Assembly (NCBI GenBank): GCA_002353585.1
Contig: DEJW01000008.1
Coordinates: forward strand, 26,316 to 40,624
Direction of reading: 5' to 3'
DNA: 14,309 nt
From: Prevotellaceae bacterium UBA2738
GTDB taxonomy: Bacteria > Bacteroidota > Bacteroidia > Bacteroidales > Bacteroidaceae
A model generated the notes under the pieces. The model did no database searches, was not told the DNA's origin, and saw nothing but the letters and a program-made list of their open reading frames with translations. Positions 1-6,949 of this stretch are shown piece after piece. Both the position numbers and the translations under genes were made by a program. Position 1 is the first letter of the stretch. Each line of letters begins with the position of its first letter.

Positions 1-42
1 TAATGCTTCTGCATGCAGAGGTAATGCTTCTGCAAATGGGAA
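1..42. repeat. Two copies of a 21-bp-period direct repeat downstream of comEC
   Basis: The 13-mer TAATGCTTCTGCA occurs at 1-13 and again at 22-34, giving a 21-bp period. The first copy overlaps a perfect 12-bp palindrome, TCTGCATGCAGA, at 8-19. The repeat begins right after the comEC stop in the direction of transcription and runs off the window, so the copy number is unknown. It could be the start of a minisatellite or of another structured element. No terminator is visible here. Confidence 0.5.
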
Positions 43-43
43 C

Positions 44-1276
44 TTAGTTGTAGTCGGGACCATGCAGGCGGAACCTTATGCCGTGCTTGATGTGACAGGC
101 TATAAGGATAGCACACACAATGAGGACATAGACGAGGATGACCTGGGCAAAGGAGATGTGAACACCGCTGACGGAGGAACCTGGGAGCGAGGCGATGGAG
201 TGTATGGCACCATTCATAAAACCTACGACATTCTTCAAGATATATGACAGGGCATGGGTAACTACAGACAGAAAAGCCAGGTAGGGTTGCAGGGTAGCCG
301 AGAGCAACATAAGGAATGCACAGAAAAGTAGCAGGGCGATGCAGGGTGAAGCGATAAGGTTGGTCAAAAGACCATAGCATGACACCCTGCCGAAATAATG
401 GGCTATGAGGGGAAAGGTGCCAAGGCTGGCAGCAAAGGAAACAACAAAGATGCCATAGACATAAGACAAAACGGGAGTTTTTACCCATTTCATCATGGGA
501 GGAACAAGAAGAAATATTCCCACCATAGCCATGAAGGACATTTGGAAACCTACATCGAAAAGCCACTGGGGATTAAAGACGAGCAGGATGAAGGCTGTGA
601 GTATCAGCACATCGATGTTATGCGTCTCTCGAGAGACAAGTCGGCACAGACAATAACAGGTGAACATAACGGCGGCTCTGAGCAAAGAGGGGTAGATGCC
701 TACAAGCAGGACATAGGTCCAAAGCAACAATATCTGAACCACTGCACTACTCTTGGGAAACATCTTCGTGGGCAAAAACACCGATAAAAGCGCAAAAATT
801 ATGCTGAGATGCAAACCTGAAAGCGCAAAGAGATGGGAGGCTCCGCTGACTCGATAAGACTCCTTAAGTTCACGACTGACTGCATTACGTTCGCCAAGAG
901 TGACAGCAGCAATTATGCCGTATTCATCGGCTGAAAGTCCTGCATCGGAATATACCTTCAAAAGGTTTTCTCGCTCGTCTGCCATATACTCCTCAACCCT
1001 ATCTAGGGCAGAAAAGGATATGGTGGACTGAAAACCTCTATCCACACTGTTAGAGATGAGCACTACCCCGAGTGCAAATGAAGAAAGGAGAAGTAAAAGT
1101 GTCGATATGACTGCCCTATTACGAAAGAACAATGCTGAAAGCAACAGGACTGACAACACTATAAAGGAAGTTCTTGTGCTTACCACTGGTACGAAAAACA
1201 CCATTCCACCGAATATTCCTGCCATCATAAACAGCAGGACATACAAAAGGGGCCTATCGGTCAGTTCATAGTTCAT
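44..1276 (-). CDS. comEC: ComEC/Rec2-family competence membrane protein, short form without OB and metallo-beta-lactamase domains
   Basis: This is a 410-aa polytopic membrane protein of the ComEC/Rec2 family, the inner-membrane channel for single-stranded DNA in natural transformation. Two or three hydrophobic segments (about 10-30, 36-52, 57-76) lead straight into the Competence domain. Its hallmarks are GASHLFALSGLHL (145-157), PSLLRAAVMF (196-205), FNPQWLFDVGFQMSF (234-248) and an SLGTFPL...TNLIASP stretch (about 284-311). Full-length ComEC is usually 600-800 aa, with a periplasmic OB-fold insert near the N-terminus and a C-terminal metallo-beta-lactamase domain. Neither is present here. 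I chose the ATG at 1276, giving MNYELTDRP, which lies 2 nt after the stop of the upstream flavoprotein gene. The longer frame from 1333 would overlap that gene by 55 nt and adds non-family residues. The two genes are probably translationally coupled. Family assignment is firm; activity in DNA uptake is inferred. Confidence 0.9.
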   Translation of the reverse strand: MNYELTDRPLLYVLLFMMAGIFGGMVFFVPVVSTRTSFIVLSVLLLSALFFRNRAVISTLLLLLSSFALGVVLISNSVDRGFQSTISFSALDRVEEYMADERENLLKVYSDAGLSADEYGIIAAVTLGERNAVSRELKESYRVSGASHLFALSGLHLSIIFALLSVFLPTKMFPKSSAVVQILLLWTYVLLVGIYPSLLRAAVMFTCYCLCRLVSRETHNIDVLILTAFILLVFNPQWLFDVGFQMSFMAMVGIFLLVPPMMKWVKTPVLSYVYGIFVVSFAASLGTFPLIAHYFGRVSCYGLLTNLIASPCIALLLFCAFLMLLSATLQPYLAFLSVVTHALSYILKNVVGFMNGAIHSIASLPGSSVSGVHISFAQVILVYVLIVCAILIACHIKHGIRFRLHGPDYN

Positions 1277-1278
1277 AG

Positions 1279-2460
1279 TTATTCTCCCACACTCTCTGCT
1301 ATATTCTCCGCCACTACATATCCCATGCTCCATGCTGCCTGTAGGTTGAAGCCACCAGTGATGCCATCGACATCGAGGACTTCGCCAGCGAAGTATAAGC
1401 CTGGGTGGGATTTGCTCTCTAAGGTCTTGGGGGAGAGATTGTTCAGGGCTACGCCGCCACAGGTGACGAACTCTTCTTTATAGGCTCCCCTGCCAGTGAC
1501 GGGATAATGGTCGGAGGTGAGGACTGACAACAGCCTGCGAAGGAGGGTGGGATTGATGGCATCACAACGCTGGGTGGCTGGCACGGAGGCACGGCGAAGC
1601 AACTCATGCCAATGCCTCTGGGTGAGCCACGGAAGCCATACATTGGCGACGGTTTTATGCGGATTAATCGAGAAAAGATGCTCTAAATGCTGCCTGACTG
1701 CCTGCTCGCCCTGCTCACCACACCAGTTGACGACGACGACGGCACGATACGTTGCCTCGGCAAGATGACGGGCGGCATAGGACGAGAGCCTGAGGATGGC
1801 TGGTCCGCTCATGCCCCAATGGGTGAGCAACAGTGGACCGTTGGCACGGTACTTGGTGCCTGCGAGGGAGACGGTGACATCAGTGACGACGGTGCCCATC
1901 AACGATTTGTTGACGGTGGGAACGGTGAAGGTGAAGAGCGATGGAACGGGCGTTTTTATCTCTAAGCTATAGGGCTGGAGGAACTCTGGCACGCCACTCT
2001 TGGGGAAACTGCCTGTGCAGACGACGACTTTGTCGAAGCCCCTGAGGAGCTCGGAGGTGACATGGGCACCGAGGTGGAGCACTACCCCACTCTGCTGCAT
2101 GAGCCTCAGGAGGGTGTGGACTATCTCCATGGCATCCTGCGACTGGGGGAAGACACACTGGTCGGGCTGCACGGTGAGGCGCACGCCTGCCTGCTCGAAC
2201 CACTGCATGGCATCATGCTGGGAGAAGCGACTGAGCATACGGCGCATGAGCTTGTCGCCACGCGGATAGACCTGCTGCAGGTTGGTGACCTCAGCAAAGG
2301 TGTTGGTGAGGTTGCACCTGCCACCGCCAGTGACGGCGACCTTGGCGAGTGCCTTGGTGCCTCGCTCGAAGACATGCACCTCAGCATGAGGGTGGAACCT
2401 CTTTATGTTAATGGCGCAGAAGCAGCCTGCGGCGCCAGAGCCGATGAGGGCGATTTTCAC
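1279..2460 (-). CDS. YhiN/HI0933-family FAD-dependent oxidoreductase (possible 23S rRNA dihydrouridine synthase)
   Basis: This is a 393-aa flavoprotein of the HI0933/YhiN (BaiN) family. The N-terminal Rossmann dinucleotide motif GSGAAG is at 7-12, and the family signature GGGRCNLTN is at 45-53. A second nucleotide-binding stretch, VVVCTGS, is at 145-151. It also has THWGMSGPAIL (213-223) and the C-terminal FAD motif LYFAGEVLDVDGITGGFN (355-372). E. coli YhiN has been reported as RdsA, which makes dihydrouridine at 23S rRNA position 2449; older annotations call the family aminoacetone oxidase or BaiN. The role here is therefore uncertain, though a place beside ribosomal genes suits an rRNA modifier. 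The segment after PKSG (154-157) is shorter than the TGDGY-containing segment of many homologues. The start is GTG: an in-frame TAA at 2482-2484 with no ATG between leaves no other choice, and the Rossmann fold begins at once. The gene is about 58% G+C in a sampled 60-base stretch, against 43% in a stretch of comEC. Confidence 0.9.
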   Translation of the reverse strand: MKIALIGSGAAGCFCAINIKRFHPHAEVHVFERGTKALAKVAVTGGGRCNLTNTFAEVTNLQQVYPRGDKLMRRMLSRFSQHDAMQWFEQAGVRLTVQPDQCVFPQSQDAMEIVHTLLRLMQQSGVVLHLGAHVTSELLRGFDKVVVCTGSFPKSGVPEFLQPYSLEIKTPVPSLFTFTVPTVNKSLMGTVVTDVTVSLAGTKYRANGPLLLTHWGMSGPAILRLSSYAARHLAEATYRAVVVVNWCGEQGEQAVRQHLEHLFSINPHKTVANVWLPWLTQRHWHELLRRASVPATQRCDAINPTLLRRLLSVLTSDHYPVTGRGAYKEEFVTCGGVALNNLSPKTLESKSHPGLYFAGEVLDVDGITGGFNLQAAWSMGYVVAENIAESVGE

Positions 2461-2486
2461 TGCAAGGAGTTGGGGGGATAGTTAGT

Positions 2487-2531
2487 GACCTTAAGGAGCT
2501 TAAGGAACTTAAAGACCTTAGTGACCTTAAT
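2487..2531. repeat. Five-copy 9-bp tandem repeat (consensus GACCTTAAG)
   Basis: Five consecutive 9-bp units are seen: GACCTTAAG, GAGCTTAAG, GAACTTAAA, GACCTTAGT and GACCTTAAT. Every unit keeps GA.CTTA. The array fills most of the spacer between the rpoC terminator and the GTG start of the flavoprotein gene, which is where that unit's promoter would have to lie if it has one. I see no TAnnTTTG box of the Bacteroidota type in it. Function is unknown. Confidence 0.8.
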
Positions 2532-2567
2532 ATGAAAAAGGGGAGTTTTTTCAACTCCCCTTTTCAT
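2532..2567 (-). terminator. Rho-independent terminator of rpoC and the upstream operon
   Basis: On the minus strand an 8-bp stem (GGGGAGTT with AACTCCCC, positions 2553-2560 and 2540-2547) closes a 5-nt loop. It is preceded by AAAA and followed by TTTTT. The hairpin starts 17 nt beyond the rpoC stop. The A and T tracts on both sides make it near-symmetric, so it could work in either direction, but no gene converges on it. It should separate the ribosomal/RNA polymerase operon from the flavoprotein-comEC pair. Confidence 0.9.
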
Positions 2568-2584
2568 CGATATTATCTGTATCT

Positions 2585-5500
2585 TTAGTTGCGATACTCG
2601 AAGACGTTCTGACGGCTGAGCTGGCGACGGTCCATGTCTTCGCGTGAGCCGACGATAATCTTGTCGAACTCGCGCTGACCTGTGCCTGCTGGTATGAGGT
2701 GACCGCAGATAACGTTCTCCTTCATGCCCTGCAGGTAATCGACCTTGCGACGGATGGCTGCCTCGTTGAGCACCTTGGTGGTCTCCTGGAAGGAAGCAGC
2801 TGACATGAAGCTCTTGGTGTGGAGTGCCGCACGGGTGATACCCTGAAGTATCTGGGTAGAGGTGGCTGGCACTGCATCACGAACCTCGACAGGCTTGAGG
2901 TCACGACGCTTGAGCTGTGAGTTCTCATCACGCAGCTTGCGAACGGTGACTATCTGACCCTTGTGGAGGTTCTCGGAGTCGCCTGCATCAACGACTACCT
3001 TCTTACCCCAGATGCGGTCGTTCTCCTCAGCGAAGTCGAGCTTATCGACGATGTCGCTCTCGAGGAAGCAGGTGTCGCCTGGGTCATTGATCTGTACCTT
3101 GCGCATCATCTGACGAACGATAATCTCGAAGTGCTTATCGTTAATCTTCACACCCTGCAGACGATAGACATCCTGCACCTCGTTGACGATATATTCCTGA
3201 ACAGCGGTGAGACCCTTGATCTGGAGGATATCGTTAGGAGTGATGACACCTGCTGAGAGCGGTGTGCCTGCACGCACTGCATCGTGCTCCTGAACGAGGA
3301 GCTGCTTAGACAGAGGTACGAGGTACTTGCGCTGCTCGCCAGTCTTAGAGGTGATGGTAATCTCGCGGTTGCCACGCTTGAGTGGTCCCATGGTTACCTC
3401 ACCGTCGATTTCAGAAACGACAGCAGGGTTAGATGGGTTACGAGCCTCGAAGAGCTCGGTGACACGTGGCAGACCACCAGTGATATCGCCTGCACGACCT
3501 ACGGTACGAGGAATCTTGACGAGGGTGGCACCTGTAGATACCTCAGCGCCGTCTTCAACCACTACGTGACCATCAACAGGGAGGTTGTAGGTGGCTACGA
3601 CATTGCCCTTGGCATCGAGGATGTCACAAGAAGGTATCATAGAACGGTCCTTAGACTCGATGATGATGTGCTCGGTCATGCCTGTAGAGTCGTCGGTCTC
3701 AGCCTTGTAGGTAGAGCCCTCGACGAAGTCGTTGAGACGAACCTTACCAGCGAACTCAGAAACGATGACAGCATTGAATGGGTCCCACTTGGCTATCATA
3801 TCGCCACGCTTAACGGTATCGCCACTCTTGAAGAAGAGTGAAGAACCATAAGGCAGTGGCACGGTAGAGAGCACGATGCCTGTGTTAGGATCGACGAAGC
3901 GAACCTCGGCAAGACGGCTGACAACCATCTCGCACTCACGCTTGTCGCCCTCGCTGTCGTCAACGAACGGTACGGTGCGGAGCTCGTCGAGCTCAATCTT
4001 AGCCTGCTCACTCTTGCAGGTGATGCTGGCATTGGCTGCTGCACCACCAGCGATACCACCAGCGTGGAAGGTACGCAGAGTAAGCTGAGTACCTGGCTCA
4101 CCGATAGCCTGAGCGGCGATGACACCGACTGCCTCACCCTTCTGCACCATGCGCTGGGTGGCGAGGTTACGTCCGTAACACTTCATGCAGACACCCTGAC
4201 GTGACTCACAGGTGAGCACGGAACGAATCTCGACAGACTCGATGCCTGCATCCTCGATAGCCTTGGCGCGAGCCTCGGTAATCTCCTCGCCAGCAGGACA
4301 GATGACCTGATTGGTGTGAGGATTGATGATATCGTGAACGCTGACACGACCGAGGATGCGGTCGTAGAGGCTGGAGATGACATCGTCGCCATTCTTGAGG
4401 GCTGTGCAGACAAGTCCGCGAAGGGTGCCACAGTCTTCTTCGGTGATGATGACATCATGAGAAACATCGACGAGACGACGAGTGAGGTAACCTGCATCGG
4501 CAGTCTTCATGGCGGTGTCGGCAAGACCCTTACGGGCACCGTGAGAAGCGATGAAGTATTCGAGCACTGACATACCCTCCTTGAAGTTAGAGAGGATAGG
4601 GTTCTCAATGGTAGGACGCTCGTCGGCACCAGCCTTCTGTGGCTTAGACATCAGACCACGGATACCTGAGAGCTGCTTAATCTGGTCCTTAGAACCACGG
4701 GCACCAGAGTCGAGCATCATAAAGACGGCATTGAAGCCCTGGTCGGCCTCGGTCATCTCCTTGAGGAGGATGTTACCTATATCGTTGTTGACATGAGTCC
4801 ATGTGTCGATAACCTGGTTATAACGCTCGGTATCGGTGATGAAGCCCATGTTATAGTTGTCGGTAATCTGGCGCACCTCTTCGTTACCGCGAGCGATGAG
4901 TCCCTCCTTCTCAGGTGGGATGATGATATCGTCGAGGTTGAATGACAGACCAGCGAGGTAAGCCATGCGGTAGCCGAGGTTCTTGATACCGTCAAGGAAC
5001 TCACACGCACGGGCAAAGCCTACGAGGTTGATGACATTCTGGATGATGTCGCGCAGAGACTTCTTAGAGATGATGGTATTGACGAAGCCCATCTCCTTAG
5101 GCACGAGACCGTTGACGATGACACGACCAACAGAGGTCTCGACCATGTGGCGGACCTTCTGACCATCGACCACATCATCGACCATCACCTTGACAGGTGC
5201 GTGAAGGTCACAACGCTTCTCATTATAAGCGATGATAGCCTCTTCAGGACCGTAGAAGGTGAGTCCCTCGCCCTTAGCGCCTGGGCGCATCTTGGTGATA
5301 TAGTAAAGACCGAGCACCATATCCTGAGAAGGAACGGTGATAGGTGCACCATTGGCAGGGTTGAGGATATTGTGGCTCTGAAGCATGAGAATCTGAGCCT
5401 CGAGGATAGCCTCGTTAGAGAGTGGGAGGTGAACAGCCATCTGGTCGCCGTCGAAGTCGGCATTGAACGCAGTACAAGCCAGTGGGTGGAGCTGGATAGC

Positions 5501-6913
5501 CTTACCCTCGATGAGCTTAGGCTGGAATGCCTGGATGCCGAGACGGTGAAGTGTAGGAGCACGGTTGAGGAGCACTGGGTGACCCTTCATGACGTTCTCG
5601 AGAATATCCCAGATAACTGGTTCGCGACGGTCAACGATACGCTTAGCCGACTTGACAGTCTTCACGATGCCGCGCTCGATGAGCTTGCGGATGATGAATG
5701 GCTTGTAGAGTTCGGCAGCCATGAGCTTAGGAAGACCGCACTCGCCCATATTGAGTTCAGGACCAACGACGATAACGGAACGTGCTGAGTAGTCAACACG
5801 CTTACCGAGGAGGTTCTGACGGAAACGACCTGCCTTACCCTTGAGCGAGTCAGAGAGTGACTTGAGAGGACGGTTGCTCTCGCTCTTGACAGCACTTGAC
5901 TTGCGGCTGTTGTCGAAGAGAGAGTCAACAGCCTCCTGAAGCATACGTTTCTCATTACGCAGGATGACCTCAGGAGCATGAATCTCCATAAGGCGCTTGA
6001 GGCGGTTGTTACGTATGATGACACGACGATAGAGATCGTTGAGGTCGGAAGTGGCGAAACGTCCGCCATCCAACGGAACGAGAGGACGGAGCTCAGGAGG
6101 GGTGACAGGAAGAATCTTCATAATCATCCACTCAGGACGGTTCTCCTCGCCGCTCTCGCCACGAGAGTTGCGGAATGCCTCGACTACCTGCAGACGCTTG
6201 AGCGCCTCAGACTTACGCTGAACAGAGCCCTCGTTAGAAGCCTGGTCGCGCAACTCGTAAGAGAGTGTGTCGAGGTCGAGCTGCTGAAGGAGGATATAGA
6301 TAGCCTCAGCACCCATCTTGGCAATGAACTTCTTAGGATCGGTGTCCTCGAGCATGTCATTGTTAGGGTCGATGCGATTGTCGATGATGTCGATATACTC
6401 CTCCTCAGTGATGAAGTCGAGCTTGTGAGAACCATTGAGTTCGTCGCCGTTCTCGTCCTTGGCACCAGCCAGCTTACCTGGCTGGATGATGACATACTTC
6501 TCATAATAGATGACAGACTCGAGCTTCTTGGTAGGGATGCCAAGCAGATAGCCAATCTTGTTAGGAAGTGAACGGAAATACCAGATGTGAGCCACTGGCA
6601 CGACGAGTTCGATGTGACCAGCACGCTCGCGGCGCACTTTCTTCTCAGTTACCTCTACACCACAACGGTCGCAGACGATGCCCTTATAACGGATGCGCTT
6701 ATACTTGCCGCAGGCACACTCGAAGTCCTTGGTAGGACCGAAGATGCGCTCGCAGAAGAGACCGTCACGCTCAGGCTTGTAGGTGCGGTAGTTGATGGTC
6801 TCAGGCTTGGTAACCTCGCCGTATGAGTTTTCGAGAATATCTTCAGGAGAGGCAAGACCAATGGTGATCTTGGTGAAGTTATTCTTTATTTTATTATCTT
6901 TCTTGAAAGCCAT
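2585..6913 (-). CDS. rpoC: DNA-directed RNA polymerase subunit beta'
   Basis: This is the 1442-aa beta' subunit, which carries the Mg-binding active site and the clamp of RNA polymerase. The clamp zinc site has Cys66, 68, 81 and 84. The catalytic NADFDGDQ is at 484-491, with three Mg-ligand Asp residues (486, 488, 490). The second zinc site has Cys828, 902, 909 and 912. The bridge helix lies at about 779-812, and the trigger loop follows GEPGTQLTLRTFH with His950. The trigger loop is interrupted at about 957-1140 by a roughly 180-residue insertion, in the same place as the E. coli SI3 domain; the normal fold resumes at DITGGLPRVTELFEAR (1143-1158). The C-terminal conserved block (ITRAALHTKSFMSAASFQ) is complete. 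The ATG at 6913 follows rpoB by 36 nt, with an A/T-rich upstream region and no strong Shine-Dalgarno. It is the last gene before the terminator. Confidence is very high. Confidence 0.99.
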   Translation of the reverse strand: MAFKKDNKIKNNFTKITIGLASPEDILENSYGEVTKPETINYRTYKPERDGLFCERIFGPTKDFECACGKYKRIRYKGIVCDRCGVEVTEKKVRRERAGHIELVVPVAHIWYFRSLPNKIGYLLGIPTKKLESVIYYEKYVIIQPGKLAGAKDENGDELNGSHKLDFITEEEYIDIIDNRIDPNNDMLEDTDPKKFIAKMGAEAIYILLQQLDLDTLSYELRDQASNEGSVQRKSEALKRLQVVEAFRNSRGESGEENRPEWMIMKILPVTPPELRPLVPLDGGRFATSDLNDLYRRVIIRNNRLKRLMEIHAPEVILRNEKRMLQEAVDSLFDNSRKSSAVKSESNRPLKSLSDSLKGKAGRFRQNLLGKRVDYSARSVIVVGPELNMGECGLPKLMAAELYKPFIIRKLIERGIVKTVKSAKRIVDRREPVIWDILENVMKGHPVLLNRAPTLHRLGIQAFQPKLIEGKAIQLHPLACTAFNADFDGDQMAVHLPLSNEAILEAQILMLQSHNILNPANGAPITVPSQDMVLGLYYITKMRPGAKGEGLTFYGPEEAIIAYNEKRCDLHAPVKVMVDDVVDGQKVRHMVETSVGRVIVNGLVPKEMGFVNTIISKKSLRDIIQNVINLVGFARACEFLDGIKNLGYRMAYLAGLSFNLDDIIIPPEKEGLIARGNEEVRQITDNYNMGFITDTERYNQVIDTWTHVNNDIGNILLKEMTEADQGFNAVFMMLDSGARGSKDQIKQLSGIRGLMSKPQKAGADERPTIENPILSNFKEGMSVLEYFIASHGARKGLADTAMKTADAGYLTRRLVDVSHDVIITEEDCGTLRGLVCTALKNGDDVISSLYDRILGRVSVHDIINPHTNQVICPAGEEITEARAKAIEDAGIESVEIRSVLTCESRQGVCMKCYGRNLATQRMVQKGEAVGVIAAQAIGEPGTQLTLRTFHAGGIAGGAAANASITCKSEQAKIELDELRTVPFVDDSEGDKRECEMVVSRLAEVRFVDPNTGIVLSTVPLPYGSSLFFKSGDTVKRGDMIAKWDPFNAVIVSEFAGKVRLNDFVEGSTYKAETDDSTGMTEHIIIESKDRSMIPSCDILDAKGNVVATYNLPVDGHVVVEDGAEVSTGATLVKIPRTVGRAGDITGGLPRVTELFEARNPSNPAVVSEIDGEVTMGPLKRGNREITITSKTGEQRKYLVPLSKQLLVQEHDAVRAGTPLSAGVITPNDILQIKGLTAVQEYIVNEVQDVYRLQGVKINDKHFEIIVRQMMRKVQINDPGDTCFLESDIVDKLDFAEENDRIWGKKVVVDAGDSENLHKGQIVTVRKLRDENSQLKRRDLKPVEVRDAVPATSTQILQGITRAALHTKSFMSAASFQETTKVLNEAAIRRKVDYLQGMKENVICGHLIPAGTGQREFDKIIVGSREDMDRRQLSRQNVFEYRN

Positions 6914-6949
6914 AGTTTACTTGTCTAAAATAAAATAAGGTGGATAATA

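Noticed and set aside
1277..1333. Longer comEC start at 1333
   Set aside because: It would overlap the flavoprotein gene by 55 nt and add residues unlike ComEC N-termini; the ATG at 1276 gives a coupled 2-nt spacing.
2062..2481. 139-codon open frame on the plus strand over the flavoprotein gene
   Set aside because: Opposite strand of a clear FAD-binding gene; long because of high G+C, not because it is coding.
3284..3841. 185-codon open frame on the plus strand inside rpoC
   Set aside because: Antisense shadow over the beta' trigger-loop insertion and later domains; no independent start signal or family match.
5147..5788. 213-codon open frame on the plus strand inside rpoC
   Set aside because: It lies wholly antisense to highly conserved beta' sequence, with low-complexity Leu/Asp/Glu composition typical of the complement of a coding frame. 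No family features.
5978..6571. 197-codon open frame on the plus strand inside rpoC
   Set aside because: Antisense shadow of conserved rpoC with no recognisable domain.
6914..6949. Search for a regulatory element between rpoB and rpoC
   Set aside because: The 36-nt A/T-rich gap shows no hairpin or promoter-like box.
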